This document shows positions 10,079 through 20,639 of a stretch of DNA of 64,000 bases, in pieces. The notes below the pieces were generated by a model. That model made no database searches. It saw nothing but the letters and a program-made list of their open reading frames with translations, and was not told the origin of the DNA. The stretch is taken from positions 3,515-67,514 of the forward strand of contig CAUYUJ010014557.1 of NCBI GenBank assembly GCA_963575745.1, in the 5' to 3' direction. The translations under genes and the position numbers were made by a program. Numbering within the stretch: position 1 is the first letter of the stretch; each line of letters starts with the position of its first letter. Source of the stretch: Prorocentrum cordatum (lineage: Eukaryota; Sar; Dinophyceae; Prorocentrales; Prorocentraceae).

Positions 10079-10819
10079 GTCGGGCCCGGGGTCCATCAAA
10101 CACGGACCCAGGACGGAGGTCCCGCGCGGGGAAGGGGCCAGGAGCTCTGCGCCTGCGGATTGGAAAAGGCATACCGAGCAAGACGTTGGCGCGCATTGTC
10201 ACCGTGCGGGGCCCTCCTCGGTGGTCCCAGGCGGCGGCCCAGCACTGGGCTGGCCTTGTGTGATTCGCCGCCAGGTTTCGCAGGCCATCCTTCGCAGTGT
10301 TGGACCGATGGGACTGATGAAGAAGAGGAGGAGGAGGAGGAGGAGGAGGATATCCTTGTAGCGATGAAGCGCCGAGACGCTTCGTGACCAAAAGGCTAGC
10401 TCGTACGGGGCTCTGTTTTCAGCCCGTGCACGCAGTTTCGCTTGCTTGGCGTTCTCGAGCGTCGTGTCTTCGGAGCGCATGGAGGCAGGGACTCGCACGC
10501 ATCTTGCATTCGGGTATCTGGCATTCGGGGTGCGAGGGCGGGCCTGGCCAACAGGCCCGCGGGGGCCGCGCCGCGGGAGCCGCATGCGACGGTCATCGAC
10601 GAGGTCCTTGCCTTCGTCGCGGTGCTCCCGCTGTGCTGCACAAACCTACGGGCTCCGCTGCGTCAGGGCAGATCCTGCTCGGACGCGTCCCTGGTCAGCG
10701 GCTGGGCAGCAGAAGCCGGGCGTTTTCGCCGCCCTCTCCCCCCCCCCCTGGCTGGTGAGCGCCACGAAGCGCCACGAAGTTTGGAGGCCCGCCTCGTCGA
10801 AGAGGGCTCAAGTCCACCG

Positions 10820-10905
10820 AGCACGAGCTGCTGCTGCTGCTGGTGCTGCTGCTGCTGCTGCTGCAACTGCTGCTGCTGCTACTGCTGCAACTGCTGCTGG
10901 TGCGC
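10820..10905. repeat. CTG/CAG trinucleotide run
   Basis: About 85 bases of GCTGCTGCTG with a few substitutions. In the plus frame it would encode mostly Cys, which is improbable as protein. Confidence 0.9.
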
Positions 10906-11094
10906 GAGACGCTTCGCCGCACCTCGGCCTGTGATCGCCGTGCCACGCCGCAAGGCAAGTGGAGCCAGAGCTTGCTGCGTCGCATGCCTGGACGGCGCAC
11001 CGCCGCCGGCGGTGCGACGCATGAGACCTCGCGCCTCCGTTGTTCGGCGAGGTTGGCACGGGCGCAGGTGCCGAGCTCCCCCCAGCACCCAGCA

Positions 11095-11375
11095 GGCGGC
11101 CTGCAGCGGCACCGCCACCCTCCCGCCCTTGCACTCGGAGATCGGCGACGCTGGCAACCACAGCAGCCTCGCGGACGCAGCCACACATGTGGCCTGCAGC
11201 GGCACCGCCACCCTCCCGCCCTTGCACTCAGAGATCGGCGACGCAGGCAACCACAGCAGCCTCGCGGACGCAGCCGCACATGCGGCCTGCAGCGGCACCG
11301 CCATCCTCCCGCCCTTGCACTCGGAGATCGGCGACGCTGGCAACCACAGCAGCCTCGCGGACACAGCCGCGCACT
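11095..11375 (+). repeat. 93-bp minisatellite, three units in open frame
   Basis: CTGCAGCGGCACCGCCA recurs at 11101, 11194 and 11287, a period of exactly 93 bp or 31 codons. On the plus strand each unit reads with CSGTATLPPLHSEIGDAG and NHSSLADAA. Unit identity is high. The frame stays open over a larger 10442-11632 region with no recognised domain. It could be a repeat protein or a non-coding satellite whose length is a multiple of three by chance. Confidence 0.8.
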
Positions 11376-12444
11376 TCGACGATGCCCACTGCGCCTTCGA
11401 GCACCGGGGACTCAGTCGCCTGATACGGGACCCCCTCGGGCACGTCGCAGCGCAAGTGCGCGATCACGGGTGTGTTGTTCTTTGTGGCCTTGCATCGCCC
11501 CGAGTGTCGAGTGAACGATTGGGGCGTCGCAGTCCTCGAGCACACGCTCCACGGCCCTATGTGGTCTGCTTGACTGGCGGTGCGCCTCCGCAGCCTTACA
11601 GGGATATGTTTCACAGTGGTGCACAGCGGTGACGCGAGGGCGTGGCGATTTGGCACAATTCCGTTTACGTTCATTGAGTATTGGTCGAATTCCACGGCCC
11701 AGGGCGCGCTTCGAAGACAGCGCCCGACTGTGAAGCAGCCTACCCACCAGAGGTCCGCAGTGCGCATGGCAACGCCGTTGCCGCTGCCTCTCGGGAGCGG
11801 CGGCTCCAGGTCGTACCTGTTAGCCCGGCTGCCCGGGAGGCGTGGGTTGCACGCGTGATGGTCTCAGGCAAAGGTACGAGCAGCAACCCATACCTCCACC
11901 GCTGCCTCAAGGATGGCGTTCCGAAGTTCATTCAGACGACAGTGCCCGGCACGAGCGAGAGCCATGTGCAGCTCTGCTGGCGCCGGCAGGCAGCTGGGGC
12001 AGCGGCGCCATCCTCCGCGCCCAGGTGCTGTGGGACGACTCCGCCGAAGAGCTTCCGTACCCAGCGTTCGCTTGGGCTTGGGAAGCGACCCAAAGTTATT
12101 AAGTAGGTATCAAATCAGCACATCGCGATAGTTTAGAAGAGCGTTGCAGTTGTCAAGTGGTACAGATATCATACTAGCTCAAAGGATGTTCATCATCTTC
12201 GGCTTCGGCATGTCTTCAACAGCCGTGTGTTAGAATGCATCGTAGCGACGGGCCTGTTCTGCCGATTGCCTCGCCTGCGACAACTATGTGCACCTATGGA
12301 CAAGCAGCGGGTGGAATCATCGAGATTAAATGAGCATGCCCATGGGTGCGCGTAAACGCCACAGGGCCTCGCTGAAGCCGAGGTGGCGCGTAAAGTACGA
12401 AGGCGGTAAAGCAGGCTTCTTGCACCGCTACCGGAAAGAAGGCC

Positions 12445-13000
12445 GTGCATTATTCCAGTTGTTGCAAGATTTTGTATTTCTTTGTTGGGTGGCTTATGTC
12501 CAACCTTAACTACGAGCTCAGCGAATACATCAACCACCTCTACCAGGACGACATGCCTCAGAACTACGGGAACGACATAATTTTTAGTTGGACTCAAGCG
12601 GCTATTCATTCAGGACCAGCGGCATCTGGTTCTGTGAAAGCTTTACATACGCAAGTGGCGCCAGGCAGTGCATCGTGTCCGGGTTGCGCCTCTTGATTTT
12701 CAGTTCGCGGAGGGCGTTGTTGGCGCGGCCATATGGAGGATTGCCGTTTCGCAGTTGTGTTCCCTACAGGTCACCCCAGCTTGCTAAAGTCCAGCGAGAT
12801 GTACAGGTTGCGGCCCATGGACTTCGCCGTCTCAGGCGATCCGTGCATGTGCGTCGTAACTTTAATAGGGACCAAGACACGGAAAAAGGACGAACGACGA
12901 CGAGCACGCGCAGATTTACGGGGCGGCGGGCGGGCATTGCAAGCCCGTCTGCTTCACTGCAGCGGCAATTTCGGGTTCAGGCGCGACCGGTTGACTCATT
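12445..13000 (+). pseudogene. Tyrosine-recombinase-like fragment (decayed)
   Basis: An N-terminal piece, NLNYELSEYINHLYQDD (about 12500-12550), resembles the core-binding domain of phage-integrase-type recombinases common in dinoflagellates. In the next frame PTGHPSLLKSSEMYRLRPMD, then CVVTLIGTKTRK (about 12765-12890), resembles the start of the catalytic domain, with an Arg-containing helix followed by a beta strand and basic residues. The frame shifts between the pieces. The His-x-x-Arg and Tyr motifs were not found. The call rests on remote resemblance only. Confidence 0.35.
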
Positions 13001-13129
13001 GCTGCGTGCTTCGCGGCGTTGCGAGTTGGCATTGAGTCTCGCACCAAAACTACGACGCGACTCGGGCGTTGGGTCGGTGTCAGCAGACTCGCACGGCAAA
13101 GAAATACGTCGATGCAGCCACGGCTGAAG

Positions 13130-14572
13130 TAGCTCGATCCTCGCTTCCACATTGGGGGCAGGAACGCTTCGTCAGAGTCCCCCTTGCCCTGCCCCACCTC
13201 CTCAATCTTCCCGTCCGGCCCTGGCCCGAGAGAGCGGGTGGCGCCGCCGCCGCCGGTGCTAGGGGCGGCGAGGGGGGGGCGTGGGATGCGCCATAGGCGG
13301 CGCCGCCTGCGTGCCAAGTTGCCCAGGACCTCTGAGTCCCGATTCGTAGGGCTTGTGTGAGGTCCCACCGTTGCGCGTCGCTTCTGAGCGGCTCATTCCG
13401 GGTGGCCCTTGGGGGTCGTCGTAAGGGCTCGGCCCCACCGGCGGAAAGGGGGGGGGGTGCAGGGCCCCCACCCTCATCAGGGGCTCCTGGGCCTGGCTGG
13501 CGCGACCACCCGGGGTCAGAGTCGGGCAGGACCCTGACCCGTCGCCGCATCTGGGGCCCCCGAGCCTGGCCAGCGCGGCTTCAATGTGCCACGACGGCGG
13601 CGGCTCCTGAGCCGAGGTGGCAGGAGGGTGCCACCTGGGGCTCCTAGACACGGCCGGCACGGCCTCCAGCGCGCATCACGGGAAGCTCCTGGGCCGAGCT
13701 GCGGGCACTGGCCTCGGCCGCGCGCAGGGGGAGGGGGAGAGGGGGTGGGGGATGGCAGGAGCAGCCTCCTTCCAAGAAGCCCCCCCCCCCTCGCTCCACC
13801 CCCCCCGGCGCGCGCCGCCAAGCTCCAGTCTTGGACGCGTGAGCCCAGCTCGCACGGCGGCCGGCCACTAGGGCAGGCTGGAAGAAGCGTCGCCCACACA
13901 GCAGTGCCCTTCCACCTCTTGCGACCACGCGCGCGCGCCGCAGCCATCCTGGTCTACTGCCTCGCCTCCCCCACCTGCGTTGCGCTTTGCTCGGGAATTC
14001 TGGCTCCCAGGCTGCGCACTGGGGCACACCGTGGCGTCTCGGCCTCGCAGGCGGAAGCAAGGATGCAGGGGCTCTACCCCCAGCTGGGGGCCCCCTGGAG
14101 GCAGGACTGCATGCAGACCGCACCAGCACTTGCACGCGTCGTCGCAAGACACGCGCGCTTTGCAAAGGCCCCCGCGCAGCATCGAGCGCGGCGCTTCCGA
14201 CTGCGGCATATACGGGTCACGCCATTCGCGCGCCCACATAAATCAAAACCAAATGTCTTCCAGAGCCCCGTCGCAGAGCCTACAGGCACGCGGGCGCATC
14301 GACGCGGCAGGGGTTCGTCTGCTCGAACGGATTTGGGTACGGGGGCGTTGAAGGAGGACTGAATTTCATCTGGGGCGTTCGCCTTTGGAAGTTCGTTGCC
14401 GAAGATCTGCTCGAAAGGGTTTTGCCCCGCGCAGAAGCTGCGTGAGCAGGGGCGTTTTGCTCGGGCACACACTGCTCAGGGGCGGTTTGCCCAGGCGCGG
14501 TTTGCACGGGCGCGGCTTGCTCGGGGGGCGGTCGGCACAAGAGCGCTTGCTCTGAGGCAAAGATTTGGTTCC

Positions 14573-14575
<3 letters not shown>
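13130..14575. other. GC-rich stretch without recognised gene
   Basis: Many overlapping open frames exist here because stops are rare in GC-rich DNA. None carries a recognised motif. A degenerate 18-20-bp repeat (GCGGTTTGC variants, about 14450-14560) is the only structure seen. Confidence 0.6.
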
Positions 14576-14603
<28 letters not shown>

Positions 14604-15040
14604 GCAATGCCGGGAACCGCTACCTGAACAACACAATTTGCAGCAACAACTTTTTGGCAAGCGATTCTTGGGTAAGCGGTTACTGAGCGAGCCACTCTTG
14701 AGCAGTTGATTCCTGAAACAGTTGCCCTCCAGCACGCGAGCCATCAGCCGTTGGGCTAGCGGACGCGCGGAAGTGAAGTGACGGCGTGAAGTAGTTTGGC
14801 CGTTGGGCTAGCGGACGGCGTGAAGTAGTTTGGCCGTTGGGAAGGAGGGAAGGAGGGAAGGAGGGAGGGAGGGAGGGAAGGAAGGGTTGGAGGAGGAGGA
14901 GGAGGAGGAGGAGGAGGAGGAGGAGGGAGGGGAGAAGGAGGAGGGCCAGTTGCGGATTTCCGTGACGGCGCCCTGACCTAGTAGTTTGTTTTTTTTTTTT
15001 CCCTTTTTTTTTTTTTTGGCCGTTGGGCTAGCGGGCGCGC
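14575..15040. repeat. GA run, GGCCGTTGGGCTAGCGG tandem repeat and GGA tract
   Basis: (GA)n at 14578-14603. GGCCGTTGGGCTAGCGGACG or variants stand near 14749, 14801, 14832 and 15018. A GGA tract (14840-14940) and T-runs (14990-15017) lie inside the last interval. Confidence 0.85.
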
Positions 15041-15139
15041 GGACGCCAAAAGGCAGCCCGCCCCTGTTGCGGCGTCCAGGGCTCATTTGGGGCGGGTGAG
15101 CGGGGGAGGCAGTGGAGGAGAGTGTCAGGATGGGGTACA

Positions 15140-15297
15140 TGGGAGGCGGAGGAGGAGGACGAGGACGAGGAGGAGGAGGAGGACGAGGACGAGGACTTGG
15201 GGGAGGAGGAGGAGGAGGAGGAGGAGGAGGAGGAGGAGGAGGAGGAGGAGGAGGAGGAGGGGGAGGGCGAGGACGGAAAGGAGGAGGAGGAGGACTG
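15140..15297. repeat. GGA/GAC tract
   Basis: Purine-rich (GGA)n with GACGAG interruptions, about 155 bases. Nothing is recognised in 15300-15590. Confidence 0.95.
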
Positions 15298-15589
15298 TAG
15301 TCTGTTGTGAATGCCCGTGTGGAGGAGGCATACCCCTGTTCAGTGGGTTGGGGCACGTGGGCGAACCCATCCTTGAAGGTGGTGGTTGTAGAGGATCGGT
15401 GGACAAAAGCTCTCGACCCTGGAGCTTGTTACAATAAGCTTTGCCGGCACCAGTCACAAGTGTATGGCATGCCCCAAGACAGCAACATCAATTTCGAGCA
15501 GCGTGAGCAGGCATTGTCGCGGGGCTGTGGCTAGAATGTCTGAACCACGGAAGATTTCTGCCGCGGCCGCTACAGCGGCACCCCTTGAG

Positions 15590-15960
15590 CATTCTTCATG
15601 TCCGCGGCCGCGTTTGCACCGTGCCTTGCGAGGTGGCAGAGTCCACGGCCACCCGCGCACCACGCGGTGCGAGGTGTGAACGCACGCGGTCGCCTTTGCA
15701 CCATAATTCATGAATGCGGCCATGTATGTTACCGTTCCAACCCCGTGTCAACGTTTGCGTTTTCCCCAGCACCGTATCTCGCCCAGTGTCGATGTCTGCG
15801 GCCGCCCCGGTCCCGCGCTTCGCGAGGTGGCAGTGAGTGCGGCCGTCGTGGTCCAATGTGTCGCGGGGTGTCAATGTTCTCGGCCGCCCCAGCCTCGTGC
15901 AGCGCGCGGTGCCAACATGTGTGTTTTGCCCAACGCTGAGCATTTCGGGGCGTGGATGTC
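15590..15960. repeat. Degenerate GCGGCCGC/GTGCGAGGTG minisatellite
   Basis: Loosely repeated units of about 60 bases contain GCGGCCGC, CCGTGCCTTGCGAGGTGGCA-like and AACGTTTGCGTTTTCCCCAG-like blocks. The units are too diverged to set a period by eye. Confidence 0.5.
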
Positions 15961-16014
15961 CTCAGCCGCCCTGGCACGAGGATGTGCCAGGTGCCTGCGC
16001 GAAAGCATGTACAC

Positions 16015-16058
16015 GTGCTTTCACGACATCACAAGAGAAAAAGAAAAGAAAGAAAGAG

Positions 16059-16091
<33 letters not shown>

Positions 16092-16102
16092 CTTTCACGA
16101 CG
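16015..16102 (+). repeat. A-rich insert flanked by 11-bp direct repeat
   Basis: GCTTTCACGAC occurs at about 16018 and again at about 16091. Between them lie about 60 bases of A-rich sequence (AGAAAAAGAAAAG, then a long A-run). It looks like a retroposed poly(A) end with a target duplication, or simple slippage. Confidence 0.6.
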
Positions 16103-16309
16103 CGCTCAAAGCGGACCTTCCCTGCGCACCCTTGGTGACGTGTGGCGCTGGGATGTCCGAGCAGTGCACGCTGCGCGGTGCGGCCAAAACGCACTCGGCG
16201 CGTCCACGGCCCGGCGCCCCGGCGAGAGCTCGGCAGCGCCTGGCCCGCGCAGGGGACGCCCACGGGTGGCGGCCAGGCCAGGAGCTCGGGGGGGCGCACG
16301 CCGGCGCCG

Positions 16310-16565
16310 TCCAGTCCATCCCCACCCCCCACTGCTGGGCATCGCTGTGCGGGCGCGGCAATCTCGCATTCCGCGCGCGCGCGAGGGTGCGGTTTCATGG
16401 AGGAGGACGCGGAGGAGAAGAGGGAGTGAGGAAGAGAAGGAGACGGAGGAGGCTGAGGAAGAGAAGGAGGGCGTGTGCATTTTTGTCTTCGGCGAGGGCC
16501 ATGGAAGAGCATCCTGGAGGACTCAGCGAAAAGAGCACGCACGTCCGGTCCATCCCCACCCCCCA
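16310..16565 (+). repeat. Partial D fragment between GTCCATCCCCACCCCCCACTG repeats
   Basis: TCCATCCCCACCCCCCACTGC stands near 16314 and near 16550. Between them is a partial D body (TCTTCGGCGAGGGCCATGG, then AGCACGCACG). A host segment was again duplicated around D sequence. Confidence 0.65.
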
Positions 16566-16569
16566 CTGC

Positions 16570-16804
16570 TCGGCATCGCTCGGGCGTGTGCATGATTTGT
16601 CTTCGGCGAGGGCCATGGAAGAGCAGCCTGGATGACTTAGCGACATGTTCGCTAAGTCATCCAGGGTTTTTTTCAAAAAAGCACGCACGAACCCACGAAA
16701 TTCAGGAATGTCTGATTTGTTTCGATTTCATGCGTGCTTTTTTTTTTCAAAAAAGCACGCACGGAAGTCGAAAAATACACGAGGAGTGGACGGCCGAGCG
16801 ATGG
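16570..16804 (+). mobile_element. Element D copy, enlarged, with perfect 17-bp hairpin
   Basis: The D ends TCGGCATCGCTCGGGCGTG and GGCCGAGCGATGGC enclose an expanded body. A perfect hairpin has arms CCTGGATGACTTAGCGA (16627-16643) and its complement (16649-16665) around CATGT. TTTTTTTCAAAAAAGCACG then recurs near 16668 and 16740. Internal duplication explains the extra length. Confidence 0.75.
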
Positions 16805-16894
16805 CAAGCCTGGGCCACGGCATCTCGGCCCCACCAGCCCACCTTCCCGGGCAGGCCCCGCGAATCCCGAAGACGCAGGCGTAGATCCCCACTC

Positions 16895-17095
16895 GGGGGC
16901 GGAAATGAGGGGGGTGATGACTAGGGGGGGTGGATAGCATGGCGGGGGTCATGATATTTCCCCAGATTTCATGGCGCCGCTTCTTGTTTCATTACGTCCC
17001 AGGCCCCCCCGCTGGGCCGCGCACATGCTGCCGGTCATGATTTGCACCTCCCCCCCCCCTCTTGGACACCCCCCTCTTGGCCGCTCCCGAAAATA
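16895..17095 (+). mobile_element. Element I copy 1
   Basis: Shared blocks are CCCCAGATTTCATGGCGCC, CGCTGGGCCGCGCACATG and CTTGGACACCCCCCTCTTGG. The full inverted ends (CGGGAGCGGCCAAGAG) are seen best in the copy at 61743. Copies also lie at 32613 and 38918. Confidence 0.8.
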
Positions 17096-17359
17096 TCCCC
17101 ACGTACTTGCTTCAGTCGGCCAGTGGGGCCAGGGCCACGCCAGCGGGGAGGGATCGGTGAAGCGATGCTCAGCAGGCCAACGACTCAGAAGCCGAGCAAG
17201 AAGCCGCGAGCGCTAGCACTGGTTGGGTGGGCCCAGACCCCAGCGGCATGGTTGTTTAATAACGTCGACCCCCAGAGGTCTCGACCCATTCCCGGGACCG
17301 GCTTTTCCTCCCGCGCCTGTTTCTGGCGGTCACGAGGCTTGGTATGGGCCCCTAGTGAA

Positions 17360-17576
17360 CATACATACATACATACATACATACATACATACGTACGTAC
17401 GTACGTACGTACATGCATGCATGCATGCATGCATGCATGCATGCATGCATACATACATACATACATACATACATACATACATACATACATACATACATAC
17501 ATGCATGCATGCATGCATGCATGCATGCATGCATACATACATACATACATACATGCATACATACATACATACATAT
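17360..17576. repeat. Tetranucleotide satellite CATA / CGTA / CATG
   Basis: About 215 bases of 4-bp units in ordered blocks: ATAC, then GTAC, ATGC, ATAC, ATGC and ATAC. The blocks imply expansion after each point change. Confidence 0.98.
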
Positions 17577-17749
17577 TTAACAAAGAAATAAATATATAAC
17601 AAAAAAACTGTCCGGAGTGATTTGTTTCATGATTCAAGGGGGTCTGGGGAGCGGGGGCCTCTGATCCGCGGCCTCCGAGCCCAGGTCGCAGTGGTTCCGT
17701 CGCTCGTCGGGCTGCACTTGCTAGGCGCGGCGCCCGCGGGGGGGGAGGA

Positions 17750-18120
17750 GGGGGGAGGAGGAGGAGGCGAGTCGGGCCGGACAGCGGGCAGCCCGAGGCA
17801 GCGGCGCCCCTTCCCTGTTGTGGTGGAGCAGGGGAGGAGGAGGAGGAGGAGGAAGGAGGAGGAGGAGGAGGAGGAGGAGGAGGAGACGAAGGAGACGAGG
17901 GACGAGGAGGAGGAGGAGGAGGAGGAGGAGGAGGAGGAGGGGAGGAGGAGGGCAGAGAGGGGAGAAGGAATGTCATAGTAGGCGTACACGAAGTGAGCGG
18001 CATGGGCGGGGAAGAGGGGAGGCGGGAGGAGGGAGGGGAGGGAGGAGGGGAGGAAGGGAGGAGGGAGAGGGGAGAAGGAGGAGGAGGAGGAGCAGCAGCA
18101 GCAGCAGCCAGAGGGAGTTC
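17750..18120. repeat. GGA purine tract
   Basis: (GGA)n with GAC and GCA interruptions. A unique 150-base interlude (18121-18268) separates it from the next tract and shows nothing recognised. Confidence 0.95.
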
Positions 18121-18269
18121 TGATCGGCTACATGTTTCATGTTGACGCTGATGCGAAATCAGCCTTTGAGATGGAGTTACGTGGATTGGAGGCAGCAGTG
18201 AAGGTTCACGTGCATATTGCAATACATTGGAGTGAGTTCTTGTCATATTGACCTGAGTAAGGGCGCTTC

Positions 18270-19000
18270 CTGGAGAAGGAGGAGGCGGAGGAGGAGGATG
18301 AGAAGGAGGAGGAGGAGGAGGAGGAGGAGGAGAAAGCGGCGGGAGGAGTCGGGAGGAGTGGGTTAGAAGAGGAGGAGGAGGAGGAGGATCAGGAGGATCA
18401 GAGAGGAGGAGGAGGAGAGGAGGAGGAGGAAGGAGGAGGAGGAGCGACGTGGAAGAGGAGTGGGTTGATGCGGAAAAAACGAGGAAGAGGAGGCGGAGGA
18501 GGAGGAGGAGGAGGAGGAGGAGAAGGAGGAGAGGAGGAGGAGAGGAGGGAGGTAAGGAGGAAAAGGAGAGGAGAGGAACAGGAGGACGAGGAGGAGCCAT
18601 GGAGGAGGAGGATGAGCAGGAGGAACAGAAGCGGGAGCAGAGCAGGAAGGAGGAGGAGAGAGGAGGAAGGAGGAGGACGAGGAGGAGGAGCAGGAGGAGG
18701 GAGGAGGAGGAGGAGGAGGAGGAGGAGGCGGAGGAGGAGGAGGAGGAGGAGGAGGAGGGGGAAGGGGAAGATGAGGAGGATCCGAGGAGTGTGATGTGAG
18801 GAGTGGAGAGGCGAGGAGGTGAGAGAGGAGAAGGAGGAGGCGGAGGAGGAGAGAGAGGAGAAGGAGGAGGCGAGGGAGAGGAAGAGGAGGAGGGGAAGGA
18901 AGAGGAAGAGCAGCAGGAGGAGGAGGAGGTGCAGCAGCAGCAGCAGGAGGAGGAGGAGGAGGAGGAGGAGGAGGAGGAGGAGGAGGAGGAGGGGGAAGAG
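18270..19000. repeat. Long GGA purine tract (about 730 bases)
   Basis: One of the longest purine-strand tracts in the window. The very long minus-strand open frame across it is Ser/Pro/Leu repeat read-through, not a gene. Confidence 0.97.
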
Positions 19001-19002
19001 GT

Positions 19003-19250
19003 CCCCCCCGCCATCCTCTCTCGCTTCATCCGACCGCGCCGCCCGCCCCTCCCCTTCAAGGCGGCACGGACCTTTCCCGCTGCTGGGCTCTCCCCCGCCA
19101 CAGGCCCCAAGTCGGAGGACGGGCGCTGGCGCACCGCCATGTACGCGCTGGCGGTCGGCGGGGTGCCACGCCCGCGACGCGGCGAGGGCGAGGAGGGGAC
19201 GGCGACGGTCACTCCCCCCATCGCTGGCGATCTCTTGAGTCAGGACGGTT
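19003..19250 (+). CDS. Possible orphan exon next to a GGA tract
   Basis: An open stretch reads PPAILSRFIRPRRPPLPFKA, then AARTFPAAG and GRWRTAMYALAVGG, with mixed protein-like composition. Its left edge is the end of the GGA tract. The family is unknown. 19250-19985 shows nothing else recognised. Confidence 0.25.
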
Positions 19251-19984
19251 TAGGTTCCGGCGCGGCGGTCGACAGCTGGGGCCGTCCTTGCCCGCCAGCG
19301 CGAGGCAGGCTGAGGGGACGAACTTCCTGCCGCGGGCCACGCGCGAGGAGAGGACGGCGACGGCAGCGAGGATCGGAACCGCTCTGATCGAGGATGGAGG
19401 CGCTCGAGCGGTCTGGGCCCTTCCTGGGCCTCCTCGTCGCCGCGGCCGGCTTCGCTCTGGGTTCCTGGCCAGGACGCACCTCAGGAGAGGTCCAGGAGCG
19501 AGTTCCGAGCCCAGGACCCCAAACGTCCAGCGCATTGAAAAACATGTTCGCGCCGTGACAACAACCAACGGCGGGGGGCATTTGGTCGCTTTCGGTTTCT
19601 TGGGGCCCTCGCCGGGCCCTGGGGCAAGCAGAAAAACGACCTGCAGTGAACAGCCGGCCTTGGGGAACGGATCGGCCTTTGACGGGGGGCGCTTCAACCC
19701 CCCCAAGAAAACTACATCGGACGTCTGGGGAAAGGACGGCGACGGCAACGGCTCGGCCGACGCGCAAAGTTTTTGCAAGTAGAAAAGTTTCTAGGTCGCC
19801 CGAGGGGGTGGGCGAATATTTCGATACCTATGTGTGAGGAGGTCCCATGCGAGAGCCCCCAGTTTAAACACGAGCCGTTTTCCATCCGCGCAGCTGCTGC
19901 ACTATGAAAGGGTTACGCGCGCGGCGCCTGTGCGAGCGTAGCTGCTGGAAGCGTTTACCGACGAATGTGCCCTGCTTTCACGTG

Positions 19985-20345
19985 AAAGCACCACTAGCCC
20001 GAACCAGCGCGCGTCGGGGGGTTCTTGGGGGTCTTCGGGGTCATTCTGAGAGTGGGGGGTCCTGGGTCCCTTTGGGTTCTGCCTCTTGGGCCCTCTTGGA
20101 GGCCTCTTTGGCCGTCTTGGAGGCGTTTTGGGCCCTCTTGGGCCCCCTATGGGCCCTCTCGGGGTCTTCTGAGCAATCTTGGGCCAGTCTGGGCCGGCGT
20201 TCATGAGACAGACAAGGCGAGAACACGACAATTTTTCAACATTTGAGGCAAATCGATGTTTTCCCGTTTCCGGCCTTCTTGTGGGTTTTTGGGGGGCATT
20301 GTTGGGGCGTCTTCGGTCCCTTTTGGGTCGTCTTGAGGCCACCTC
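19985..20345. repeat. Repeat U copy 1 (CTTGGGCC / CTTGGAGGC units)
   Basis: Degenerate tandem units of about 18-24 bases (TCTTGGGCCCTCTTGGAGGC and variants). Similar arrays stand at 25850-26060 and 37455-37735. On the minus strand they read as Pro/Arg-rich repeats. Confidence 0.6.
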
Positions 20346-20639
20346 CTGTTTTTGTTGAGGTTTCTCCGGCGTGTCGGAGCTCTTCTTGAGCCGTCTTCGA
20401 AACTATCCTTGTCACTTTGGAGGCGACGGAGTGTGGATCTCGAAGCTCCGAGGCGCCCAGAGGCGCGTTGGCGAACGATTGGGAGACAGCAAAATGTTTC
20501 ACACACCTTGTCACCCGCGGCAAACGGGGGTCGGCGGATAACGGGAAGCGTATTCGGAAGGCCCTGGCTCGAGCGAGTCCTGGCGTTTCTCGTGTGCCGG
20601 CGGGGTCACAAGCCCCCGCACAGCATGCATGCAGTTGAT

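Noticed and set aside
11095-11375. CRISPR array
   Set aside because: Repeats are contiguous 93-bp units without unique spacers. The organism type is eukaryotic and no cas-like gene is present.
17185-19221. Very long minus-strand open frame (over 600 codons)
   Set aside because: Almost entirely Ser/Pro/Leu repeats from the GGA tract and Tyr/Cys/Met/His repeats from the tetranucleotide satellite; no domain and no composition typical of a protein.
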